From: Dendrophyllia cribrosa | Taxonomy: Eukaryota > Cnidaria > Anthozoa > Scleractinia > Dendrophylliidae | Direction: 5' to 3' | DNA length: 64,000 bases | Assembly: GCA_024195265.1 (NCBI GenBank) | Contig: JAJLRJ010000010.1 | Span: 15,067,033-15,131,032 of the forward strand | Shown here: positions 22,703-32,652 of the stretch, piece after piece | Position numbering within the stretch: position 1 is the stretch's first letter | Layout: every line of letters begins with the position of its first letter | Notes under the pieces: generated by a model | What the model was told of the DNA's origin: nothing | Database searches by the model: none | What the model saw: the letters and a program-made list of their open reading frames with translations, nothing else | Made by a program: the position numbers and the translations under genes

Positions 22703-23850
22703 TTACAAAACTGTTACTTTGTTACTTTGAGGGTGATATTCGTATGGAATCGAAAGTTGTTATTGGACAACCAAAAGTCGATTACATTTTACCAGAACAA
22801 AGGTTCCATTGTGTTGCTCAATAAATGGATCACTACTGTTGCGATGATTATTTTAAAACTTGCGATTGGTAGTACGTCCCGTATCGTGCTGCTTTGCGCA
22901 GTTTTGTTTCATTTCAATGTTCGTAACGGGAGTTATAACCTTTTGAAAATGGCAGATGATTGGTCAAAGGTTGCGCTGGGCATATTTTGAAGGCTCGTAC
23001 GTTTTTCGTAAGTGTTGCGATACTCTCTTGGTGGATTCCGATGAGCTTCTCGTTGACTTACTAGCTTGTTACTTTGAGGGTGATATTCGTATGAAAGCGA
23101 AAGTTATTAAAGCGCAAAGTTGGCTTCCAAATAGGGAAACCGGAAGTCGATTTGTTTTCGCCGGGACAAAGGTGTAATTGCGTTTCTTAATAAATGGAAC
23201 ACTTCTGTTGCGATAGTTTTTCTGAAACTTGCGATGGGTAGTTTATTCAGTTTCATGCTGGCTTGCGTACTTTTGTTTTATTTCAGTGTTCGTGAAGAAA
23301 GTTAAAACCTTTTGAAAATGGCACACAATTGGACACAGGTTGCGCAGGGCGTATTTTTTGCAAGTGTTGACACTCTCTTGGTGGATTGTGATAGAGCGTC
23401 TCGTTAACTTCCTATTCCGTTACTCTGAGGGTGGCATTCGTATGGAATCAAAAGGTATTAGAACGCAAAGTTGGCTTCCAAATAGAACAACTGGAAGTCG
23501 ATAACATTTCGCCAGAACAAAAGTTGTTATTGCGTTGCTTAATATAAATGGATCAATGCTGCTGTGACGGTTGTTTTAAAACTTGCGATGGGTAGGAAAC
23601 TCATTTTCGTGCTGGTTTCCGTAGTTGCGATACTCTCTTAGTAGATTGCAATGAATAGAGCGCCTCGTTGACTTACCATTCTGTTACTTTTAAGGCGATA
23701 TTCGAGGGAATCGAACTGAGTTATTAAAGCGCAAAGGGGCAACCAGAAGTCGATTTGTTTTCGCCGGAACAAAGGTGTCATTTCGTTGCTTAATGGTGCG
23801 TCATTGCTGTTGCGAAAGTTTTTCTGAAACTAGCGATGGGTATTAGCGGA
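22703..23850 (+). repeat. Array of ~345-bp tandem repeats (3+ degenerate units)
   Basis: Units start near 22725, 23070, 23425 and 23690. Each carries GTTACTTTGAGGGTGATATT then CGTATG, GCGCAAAGTTGGCTTCC, ACCGGAAGTCGAT, TTCGCC(A/G)GAACAAAGGTGT, TTGCTTAATAAATGGA, and AAAACTTGCGATGGGTA. Copies differ by 10-20 percent and by deletions (the third and fourth units are short). Another piece of the family is at 52650-52790. The array runs directly into the GC-rich repeat at 23843. Confidence 0.85.
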
Positions 23851-24290
23851 GCTTAGCCGGGCCGAAGGCCCGGCTGCGGAGCCCCATACTCATAGAACCT
23901 ATGCCCTCATTTTTCATGGTCATGGCTAGCGGAATGTTTCGCGGGCGCTGTCTGCAACAAAAACATGTGTGTCTGCAACAAAAACATGTGTGTCGCGCAA
24001 GGCTACCGCGCATGCGCGTATGACGCCACACAACATCGGGATCTTAGCGGAGGACTAGCCCGCGGGCGCGTATGACGTCGCAAAACATGCGCGTACGACG
24101 TCATGTTGAAACCAAAGCGAGGCTTTTTTTTCGCGTGGTTACATGGCCGAATGTCACGTCAGCTGGGAAAACACTTTGATGTTTTGCTGTGTTTACTGAG
24201 CGGAGAAAACGGTTTTATATTAAAGTCGTTATTTTCCTGCATTTTTTCGTGGTTTGCTACTCAAGACAGGGATGCTAATTAAGGGATACT
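23843..24290 (+). repeat. Interspersed repeat with GC-rich hairpin, copy 1
   Basis: It starts TAGCGGAGCTTAGCCGGGCC and contains a perfect hairpin AGCCGGGCC-GAA-GGCCCGGCT (23855-23875). This is followed by CATACTCATAGAACCTATGC, CGCGGGCGCTGTCTGCAACA (with a duplicated AAAAACATGTGTGTC unit) and GCGCATGCGCGTATGACGCC. Homology to copy 2 continues to CCTGCATTTTTTCGTGGTTT and ACTCAAGACAGG near 24270. It is the distal part of a composite element whose middle is the ~345-bp array. Confidence 0.8.
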
Positions 24291-24459
24291 CAGAAGCCGC
24301 TTTAGTGGAAAAAGAAGAGCTTTCAGGGATAAAATCTTGCTTTGAGGAACTATATACGTTTTTAGCAATGCGAGAGATGGGTTCGTTTTACGGATTTCAG
24401 CACCAAAGCGGAGATTTAAAGAATTTCCAAGCACAGTAGTCGCCGGAGGGACTTAAAGG

Positions 24460-25098
24460 TAAAGCAAATTACATTTTTCGATGGGAATTTATCTTGATAT
24501 CAATCTGTGATTGACTTTTTGTTAATGTGTTCTCGTTAGTTTTGGAGAATTGTTTTTAAACGTGTAGCTTAAATTCAGTTGTATTAATTTCTTAAATTTC
24601 ATCGAAGACACGGCTCGGCCTCGATGCGCGTTTTGCGTTTTGCGTTTTGCTTTTCAACATAAACTAATGGAGATTTGAATAAAATTTTTCGAAAGAAGAT
24701 TGTGTTGTTTATTTTTATGTGTTTGTTCATTCATTACATAGGTTGAAAAGCGATTTTATGTAAACAAAACAAGACTTAAATTTTATTATAGTTCTAACTT
24801 CACTTGCGTGGCCGTATGCAAATATGTTTGTGTATTTTTGGCAATTTTGATTTCCAAATCAGTTTCTCAGGCATTTTTTGACAAGCAACAACTGTATTTT
24901 TTAACAGTAGTCGTAATAGTTATTCTAGACGGAGAAAAAGTTGTTTTTGTGAACTATGTACTGTGCATTTAAAAACGTTTTTTTATGTACTGTGCAGACG
25001 GTCGGGTAATACTGTTTTTGAGAATTGCTAAAATTGAAAAATAGCCCGGTCGTCAATATTAATCTTAATTCTTGTGCTTCCGACCTTTCACCTATTAG
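24460..25098. other. No gene recognised
   Basis: AT-rich sequence with a short TGCGTTT triplication near 24625-24650. No exon or mobile-element boundary was found. Confidence 0.4.
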
Positions 25099-25634
25099 TT
25101 AAGGTGGCTGGTACCAGTTTCCTCGCGCGGGAGCAGGTCACTATCGTGCGTCACGCGCGAGAGACACGCGCGAAAGAGGCGCGAGATTTGAAAGACGAAA
25201 AATCAAAACAAATATGGCGGTGCGCGGCTTTTTTCGTGCTAGGTTACTTTTGTCCTGTTTTAAACGAAATTCGCGTATATCCGAGACTGTATCTACTAGT
25301 ACGACCTGAGTTAATTCCTTACATTCAAGACAAATTGCTTCCGGAGTTCAATACTCAAGTTTCAAAGGCAAAACTGCGATCGATCGTGACGAGGATTGGG
25401 AGTGCAAGGACTCGCAAAATGGTCATAAAATTGAAGAAATGACAAACCACCACAAATTATGCACTAGTCATTTGTTTCCCCCACCCCCCCACCCCCGCGA
25501 CATAGCGGGGGAATTTGCAAACAAGCGACGCTAATTTATGGTAATTCCACCACCCACCAGGGCAGAATATCTTTGCAAAACCACCACCCCCCGGGGGTTC
25601 CCGAGAACATTCCACAAACAATGGTCACAAATAA

Positions 25635-26460
25635 GTGTATCAAATCCTTTTGTTATGTATTTATTCTTAAAACAGAAAAACAACATTAAACCATATTTTT
25701 ACTTGCACATTGTTTGTGTACTTAGACTAATGGTTACACATGAATGTATCAAATCCTCTTGTTGTGTACTTTATATTCTCAAACAGAAACATTAATCCAT
25801 CACTTATTGATTGTTTGTTTACTTAACAATTACACATGAATGTATGAAATCCTCTTGTTGTGTACTTAATATTCTCAAACAGAAACATTAAACCATCATT
25901 TGCTGATGGTTTGTTTACTTCACAATTACACATGAATGTATCAAATCCTCTTGTTGTGTACTTTATACTCTCAAACAGAAACATTAAACCATCATTTGCT
26001 GATTGTTTGTTTACTTAACAATTACACATGAATGTATCAAATCCTCTTGTTGTGTACTTTATATTCTCAAACAGAAACATTAAACCATCACTTATTGATT
26101 GTTTGTTTACTTAACAATTACACATGAATGTATGAAATCCTCTTGTTGTGTACTTAATATTCTCAAACAGAAACATTAAACCATCATTTGCTGATTGTTT
26201 GTTTACTTAACAATTACACATGAATGTATCAAATCCTCTTGTTGCGTACTTAATATTCTCAAACAGAAACATTAAACCATAATTTGCTGATTGTTTGTTT
26301 ACTTCACAATTACACATGAATGTATGAAATCCTCTTGTTGTGTACTTTATACTCTCAAACAGAAACATTAAACCATCATTTGATGATTGTTTGTTTACTT
26401 AATGGTTACACATGCCAGTGAATGCTCTTGTTGTGAATTTATTCTCAAACAGAAATTAAC
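25635..26460. repeat. 96-bp minisatellite, about 8.5 copies, abutting the transposon gene's stop codon
   Basis: The landmark CACATGAATGTAT recurs at 25737, 25833, 25929, 26025, 26121, 26217 and 26313, exactly 96 bp apart, with degenerate copies at both ends. The unit includes CAAATCCTCTTGTTGTGTAC, TCTCAAACAGAAACATTAAA and TTGTTTGTTTACTTAACAAT. It ends about 10 bp from the stop codon of the transposon gene, so it occupies the position of the 3' UTR or downstream flank. Confidence 0.93.
26438..26443 (-). promoter_or_regulatory. Candidate poly(A) signal of the transposon gene
   Basis: Minus-strand AATAAA lies 27 nt past the stop codon at 26470, inside the last degenerate 96-bp unit. A second AATAAA occurs in the most distal unit near 25662. 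The spacing is reasonable but cleavage sites are not proven. Confidence 0.4.
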
Positions 26461-26469
26461 ATTTAAGTA

Positions 26470-26869
26470 TCACTTGCACAGAGGGCAGAACCACTCCTTT
26501 GTTTTGGGTTTCCCCTTAAGACCCACGCACTGAAGATGGAACCACTCTACGCTACATTCTGCTCCATCGCAGCCAACCATCAGGCCATACTCGCCTTGGT
26601 TACATAAACAGTACAAGACCTCTTCATCTGCAAATTAATAGTTTAGGGTCTTAATAAATGTTGATATTAAAGATATTTTACTATTGTATTTCTTGTTTGG
26701 TTGTCTTGAAATGTGTGGTACATACCTTGACACTCGGGACAAACCCATTCCATAGGTGGAGGATGTTTCAACCCAAGGCAGTCTAGACAGTATGTGTTGC
26801 TACATGTGGCTGAACAAGCAAGCTCTGCCTTGTTGCTGCACACAATACAAGAACCAATACTAGCATCAT
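26470..26869 (-). CDS. Exons 7 and 8 of the transposon gene: tandem PHD-type fingers
   Basis: Exon 7 (26726-26869, acceptor TTATCTTGCAG, donor GTATGT) encodes a compact Cys-rich finger: CIVC..., CSATC, YCLDC and ending WVCPEC. Exon 8 (26470-26627, acceptor ATTTGCAG, stop TGA) encodes a canonical C4HC3 PHD finger: [16 protein letters not shown], then [10 protein letters not shown] and a terminal WFCPLCK. The second resembles ING-type PHD fingers, which read methylated histone H3 tails. Both introns are short (78-98 nt on either side) and phases match exactly. Histone binding is an inference from the family; the aromatic cage was not modelled. Confidence 0.85.
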
Positions 26870-29800
26870 CTGCAAGATAAGGAAAAAATTGTTCAGACAA
26901 AGCATAAGAAGTAAAACATTTTTATACATCTGAACCAGATAAAAAATATGACATACCCGAGTTGTTCTTCTTCTTGTTCTTGTTCTTTCTAGCAATTGCT
27001 GCTTGTTTCCGTCTTTCATTTATACCACGGTAGTGATCTAGATGCCACTCCACCTCTTGGGCAGGCAGCAGAAGTTTCTCAGCCAGCTCTTCTACTGGAG
27101 TACCTTTGGGGTAATAGAAGACTGATTAACTGAATGGTCATTGATATTATTGGCTGCTAAGTATATTGTCATATTACTCACTGTTAGTTTTAGCTGCAGC
27201 CTTCAACTCTACACTAGGTGGTGACATCATTCTGTTTTCATCGTTATCAGTACACAGCAAGTCTTCGGGCTTCATAAAGCTTCCAGGCCTTTTTGGGTCA
27301 GGGACAGGAATTGGCAACCAGGTAACTGAGGGTCCACCTTCATACCATTTCATTTCACAGCTGGTTTCACCATTCTTGCATCGTGGATGAATACATTCAG
27401 GTTCCCCACAGAGAGTTAAATGGAAGATGTAATTGGATGGTACAGTCTTGCTCATGTGCCGATTACGTACATCCCAGATTTCTTGAAAATATCTGTGAAG
27501 GTCTGGATCACTGGTTCTAAGTAGCTCTTTGTCCTTCTTGTTGCCTTTGAGAAAGGTGAGTAGCTTTTGGCGGCGTGACATATCAGACTCTGCCCCCTTG
27601 AAGAGTTGAACTGGGCTTCCACAGCAGCTGGACCCTTGGACACGGTCAATGTACACCTCAGTGGCAATTTCCAAATTTTGCTTGAGCTTTGGCTTGTCTA
27701 GTCCACCAGGGCCATAATTGCTTCCACTTAGAGTTGACGGAATAAAAAGGTTGGTATGCGCTTGAGAAAGCCCACCGTTCATTAATTCCACTCGGTTTAA
27801 GTATGACCCTCCACTGTGACGGGATGTCACAAGAGTAGCAACCTTAGCTTGTTTTACATGTCGCTCTGTCCAGTAAAACTGAACTTCTACATGGCTTGGA
27901 CCTTCGTCGCTTGCTCCATCGACGCGAATGCAGTCTATAGGCCTGTTTTCCACCCATGGTTGGAGATCTGGTGAATTCTGCAGTAATTCCAAATCAGCCG
28001 CATGTTGAGCTGCATTCTTTGGATAAGTGAAGTGGGGCTTAACGACGCCCACACATGCCTGCTTGCTGGTGTCGGTTTCCATAAACAGGTAAGAAGTGGT
28101 TTGAATCACTGAAGGGTAATCATTTACAAAGTCTGTTCGTGTTGTCAGTGCTGGCCTGTTGGTGAGAGTTATGGTTTTAGAGTGCTTGTGATCATATGTT
28201 GTGTCAAGTCTAAAACCAGACTGGTCATCACGGTTTAAAAGAACTTTGTTGCTGCCCTCCTTCAGTTGAATATAATCAAGCCCTCGATACAAAGCACAAC
28301 TCCAGTGTGCATCTGGATTTATTCGAACAGAAAACCCCTTTCGAGCCCGCCTGCATGTAATCTTGGCCACATTCTGGTATCGTTTAGTGGAGAGACGCCT
28401 CTTGTTCCGGGCATAACAAAGCTGCACTATGCTTCCATAACCAATTTTCGTATTGTATTTCTCTTCAAGATGAGCTTGTATAGACTTATAGGTAACTTTT
28501 TTCCCACGTCGCCTTTCACCGTCGAAAGTAAAAAGTCCCGTTCTCCTCCACGCATCTGCTCCGACTTTTTTGCTCTCAACAAATTCTTCCATATCCTTTC
28601 CAATAGTTGGAAACTTTTTCTGTAACCTACTTGCTGATGGAGGGATTCTACGTTTAAGAATGCATGTTTTGGCTATTTCTTCAGCCATTCTTCTCTCTGC
28701 TCGCCTCCTAATGCGCAACCTTTCAGATTGTATTTTCCTTAGCGTTTCCTCCCCAAGCACATCCGTTATTTCCACTTCTTCCCAGTGTTGATCCTCATCA
28801 TTGTCAGAATCTGCTTCAATTTCTGGTTCATCTAAGGGACGCCTCCTTTGCACCTCTAAGAAAGCTTGACGTGACACTTCGACGCGCATTTCTTCGTCTA
28901 ATGTAAGATCACTGAAAGGCAAGTGGTCTGTGAACTGAAGGATGACGTGATTAAGCACTTCAGAAGTATAGTTCCTTAAGTACTGTCTGACCTCCTCAAA
29001 AAAAGTGAACCAATTTAAGTCATGTTCTCTCAACCAGCTTAAAAGAGTATCATTGGATGGTGCTGGATTTGTTAATGTTGTTGTTTTGCTGATAGCATCC
29101 GGATCATATGAACTATTCGGGTCACTGGGTGTGGTAGCTAGCTGTAATGCTGGGTTCACTATTGCTGTTCTGTTAATAGCATCGTGATCAAATGAATTAC
29201 TCGTGCCACTGGGTGTGGTAGCTACTCCAACAGTAGCTTGGGGATCCTGCTTTCTGCTGGATGTGTCAGTATTTTCACTGGGATGAGTTAGATCTGGAGG
29301 CTCAACATCTTCCACATTGCCATCATCACATACATCATCAGTTGGCATTATTTCACACGCTTCAACTTCAAAGTCAACACTGTCCTCCTCTTCTTCGTTT
29401 ATGGCATCTTCTAACCTAAGTGACCTCATCAAGGCTTTGTCTTCAATCTCTGCAAGCTCAATAATTGATTGTCTTATTTCTGCTGCTTCTTGAAGAGCCA
29501 TGCGCACCTTTTTACTTACATCTTTGTATGACGCAATTCCATAAACTTTCCGCGCCTGTTTTGAGGTAAGACCAGCTCCCTCACACGCAGCAAACTTAAG
29601 CAGTGTGCGGTCCTTATCACTGGATGCTAGTTTACACAGGGCTGTCAAAGTGGATTTATCTAAACCTTGAACCTGTTCAGGGACAATCAGCTTGTTAATC
29701 CAGTGCACCAGTCTCTTGTAATCAACAGAAGGGCAGTACTCAGTTACATGCAGTCGAGAACCCAAGTACCTTTCAAGTGCAAATATTGCAACTGGTAGCT

Positions 29801-32391
29801 GAAGCAGTCTCCTAACAGCTTTGTCTGATTTGTATGTCTTACCAGGAAAAAATTTGTGGTACAGGTCTGAAACGTTGACAATTCCTTTGTCCTTAATGTA
29901 ATTTGCAATTTCAATCAAAATGCTACATTCTTTGCAACTAACAGAATGATGCTGCTGGCAATGTCTTCTTCTAAAACTGACAAATTCAACGAGAGTAAAA
30001 CTGTTAAGTTTTGATATGTACAATGAGTTTTCAACTTGACATGAGGCCACGTTCCCCAATGTTGACCTTGTTAAAGACAAGAATGTTGCGTATTTGCCAG
30101 CAGCGTATGGGATAAAAAAGAGTTATCGCAGGTTTGGTTAGGTTGAAGGCCATCAGCAGGGTCTGCTTGTTTGGTGTCTGAACTGTTTGATGCTATCTTG
30201 GCAACTTTAGGATCTAGTACAGTAGGTAGTTGGCCATCAACATGCTCTGGCGTCTTACTGGAAACTTGGGGAAGGAAACTTGTGATTTTTGCATGACTTG
30301 TGTTCAAGGATCTTGTCTTTGCATTTTGCTTTTCACATTTTCTTCTCTTGGTTTGAAGCATGGTGAGTTCTTCCTCTAGTTTTCTTTTTCTTGCCCTCAG
30401 TTGCGAAATCTGTTCTGTTAAGGTCGCAGCCTGGCCAAACTGTTTCACACTGATATGTTTTTCGCGCTGCCTGGTCAGAAGTCCCATTTGTGTGTCAGAA
30501 TCAGTTAAGTCTTCTTGAATCTCTTGCAATCTTTTTACTTTAAGCGAGTCACTAAGATACCCTCTCTTTGGTGCTCCAGTACTACTCTCTCCAAATTGTT
30601 TTGATCTGCTTGTCTTTTTCTTATAATTGTAGCCACTATTGTGCAACATCTTGCGCGCCAATTCACATAGTTTTTGTTTATCATTCACTACGCTTGGGTC
30701 ATCTAAAGCTAGTTTAAATGCTGCTTTGTTGAGTTCTGTATAGTAACTGAACATCTTATGACTAGGGTCAATCTTTGAGGTGTCATATATCTTACTCTTC
30801 TCTTGAATTTCCTTCTCATCAATCTTAACTGTAACTGTGTTCTGCTCAACAGGCATAACCTAGAAAGTAGACCAATTTCTTATTTCAGCAACATCGAAGT
30901 TATAGTAATTTGGGGAGGGGTGGCGAGGAGCATCGCCATTTGCGGTCATTTCCATATTTGGTCAAAATATCTATACTATGGCCCACAGACTTTGACCACA
31001 CTCTTCTGTCTACAATGCATCTCCATAATGACTAATTCGTTGCATGCGCACATCAATGAGCTAAAAAAATGTTTTGAAGAGCAACTTGCCTGCAACTCAG
31101 GGCCAATCGTTAAACTGCCATTGTTCACAAGAATTGTAGATTGGTGGGATCTTGAAATAGTACTTGGAGGAGTACTCACAGCCTCAGATGACCTGGATTC
31201 AGGTAAACTGGATGACGAATTTCTGGTAAGCTGTTAAAAAATGGTTAAGATAAAGATGAGCATTCAATAGAAGTCTGATCTTAATAAGAAAACTTTCACT
31301 TTTACTTAGTTTTCAGAATTTGAGCAACCAGGATACATCCTGGTTGCTAAAAAAAACATAGGAAAGGAAATACAAACAACGAAAAAGGCAACCCTTTTTT
31401 AAATGTAGATGTGAAATTCAAAACAAAAATATTCCATTGCCACAGAGAGATTTTGGGTTGCGTAAACACATAAAAACCTTCATACAAATGACAAACACTA
31501 TATTTGTCACTTGAAAATTCCAGAAGGAATGGGGGATCCTTTATCAAATTCCCCTCATGGTATGGGTATGGTTTATTTTTGAACAACCAGAGACAGAGTT
31601 GATACACTAGAACACAGAACCTGTCACACCAAACAAGAAACAAGTGTACATCATCATGGGAGTTCTGTGTAATTTCCATATATAATAAAAATGCGCAAAA
31701 CTGCAGAATGGCCCATGAAACATAATCAGCATTTTAAAAATGATATTATGACAAACCTCAAATACAGTTCTTAATAATAAGTATGTACTGTACCTTGATA
31801 TGTTTTAAAATAAGCAGAATGTCTCCCACAGCAGTTATTCCAATTTCACGGATGCTCTCTTTGGTGATATCATTAAGCACATCCTCTGTTATGCTTAAGA
31901 AGAAATTAAAAAGAAAATACATCAGAAAACCCTTGACCTCAAGAAGGCAAGAAATATTAAATCATTCTGAGGTAGGAGGAGGTCACAAAAAATAGAAAGA
32001 AAATTTAACTAGGCATTATTTGTAAACATGAGGTTCTAGATCTGGGCTAGGCTGAGAAGATATATTAAACGATTAATTCTTCCAAAAAGTGTATTTGTGA
32101 ATTGTTGCATTGTGTACTTACCGATTATCAACGAAAAGCTTAGCATAGTCCTCAGCTCTGTCCTCGAGGCCAGCCTTTGAAAAAAAAACCTTCCATCTAG
32201 AATGATGAAAGTGAAATCACTTATTAAACGGAATACGCGCAACAACAAAGCCTAAATATAGTGTCTGGATAAAAGGTCAAAGTGTTTTCTTTCAATTGCC
32301 ATCATACATATCAATGGATGCATTCATTTACATAAGAATTGACAAGGATTGTTTACACTTACTTCGTCACGCTTTCCGCTCTGTTCGCCAT
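26470..32391 (-). CDS. SAM / coiled-coil / putative DDE transposase / double-PHD protein, eight exons, one frameshift
   Basis: Exons on the minus strand in order: 32391-32363, 32196-32122, 31893-31794, 31230-31090, 30859-27182, 27103-26957, 26869-26726, 26627-26470. Every junction keeps phase; intron 4 uses a GC donor (CAG/GCAAGT). The start ATG sits in AACATGGCGAACAG. Total about 1,490 codons. Residues 11-68 form a SAM domain; about 220-291 are a Lys/Glu/Gln-rich coiled coil. The large exon holds a His/Cys motif (RRRHCQQHH...CKEC), an acidic linker, then a probable RNase H-fold core with candidate catalytic acids in NRDDQSGF (about 994), [10 protein letters not shown] (about 1096) and YLNRVEL (about 1140), followed by [11 protein letters not shown]. 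Two PHD fingers end the protein. It is the only gene of the 7.19-kb TIR element, so transposase function is inferred from context plus motifs. One base is missing in a homopolymer at 30114-30119. Confidence 0.8.
27182..30859 (-). CDS. Exon 5: coiled coil and catalytic core, split by a single-base deletion
   Basis: This 3.68-kb exon contains two overlapping frames (30071-30857 and 27174-30115). The downstream frame has no ATG at its 5' end. The upstream frame reads ...TCDNSF and the downstream one continues [20 protein letters not shown]. One additional T in the six-T run (plus-strand A at 30114-30119) would join them and also make the total exon length fit the phases on both sides (3,679 nt, phase 0 to 1). 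The break is either a homopolymer sequencing error or a recent inactivating deletion. The rest of the exon is open over 960 codons, which argues for recent activity. Confidence 0.85.
30863..31089 (-). other. GC-AG intron of the transposon gene
   Basis: The intron between exons 4 and 5 starts with GCAAGT after CAG and ends CTTTCTAG. Both flanking exons are phase 0. GC-AG introns are a minor class (known at about 1 percent in animals). The intron start is at 31089 and the end at 30860 on the minus strand. Confidence 0.65.
31794..32391 (-). CDS. Exons 1-3 of the transposon gene: SAM domain
   Basis: Exon 1 (32363-32391) encodes MANRAESVT. Exon 2 (32122-32196) encodes [20 protein letters not shown] and then FVDNR. 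Exon 3 (31794-31893) encodes [20 protein letters not shown] and then [13 protein letters not shown]. The pattern W..FF..AGL....YA..F..NRI....L.D...E...E.GI...GD...IL.H.K is the SAM fold as found in the C19orf47-like group. SAM domains mediate homo- or hetero-oligomerisation. None of the three exons is long enough to be found by ORF scanning; they rest on splice sites (GTAAGT, GTAAGT, GTACAG donors) and phase agreement. Confidence 0.78.
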
Positions 32392-32652
32392 GTTGGATCA
32401 CTGCTTCTAGGAATGCATCCAGAATCCTTTGCACGCAGTCTCCTCGTGAGCGCTTTGTTTTCGAAAAATTCCCCGTCATTTACCCCGGGGTTCCCCGGGG
32501 AAATTTAAGGTCGAGCAAATTTGAGGTAAAGTCCCTGGGGGTCTGGGCATAAAATCATCGCAAACCTCCAGTAATTCCACCGCTATTGCCCGACAAAGTC
32601 CCCGCATGTCGCGGGGGTGGGGGGGCGGGGGAAACAAATGACTAGTGCATTA

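Larger units (their letters stand above)
25460..32649 (-). mobile_element. 7.19-kb DNA transposon with ~46-bp TIRs and TTA duplication
   Basis: The left terminus TGCACTAGTCATTTGTTTCC is followed by a C-rich tract and CCCCCGCGACAT. The right terminus repeats this in inverse orientation with about one mismatch in 44 bp before the ends diverge. The flanking trinucleotide TTA is duplicated (25457-25459 and 32650-32652). The interior is a single eight-exon minus-strand gene with transposase-like and PHD/SAM domains. TTA duplication is typical of PIF/Harbinger and some CACTA elements, and CACTAG occurs two bases inside the end, but the encoded protein matches neither family as I know them. The superfamily is left open. 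Confidence 0.85.

Noticed and set aside
25460..32649. Assignment of the 7.19-kb element to CACTA/EnSpm because CACTAG lies near the tip
   Set aside because: The CACTA is two bases inside the inferred end and the encoded protein lacks features I would expect of a CACTA transposase. Harbinger was also not adopted despite the TTA duplication.
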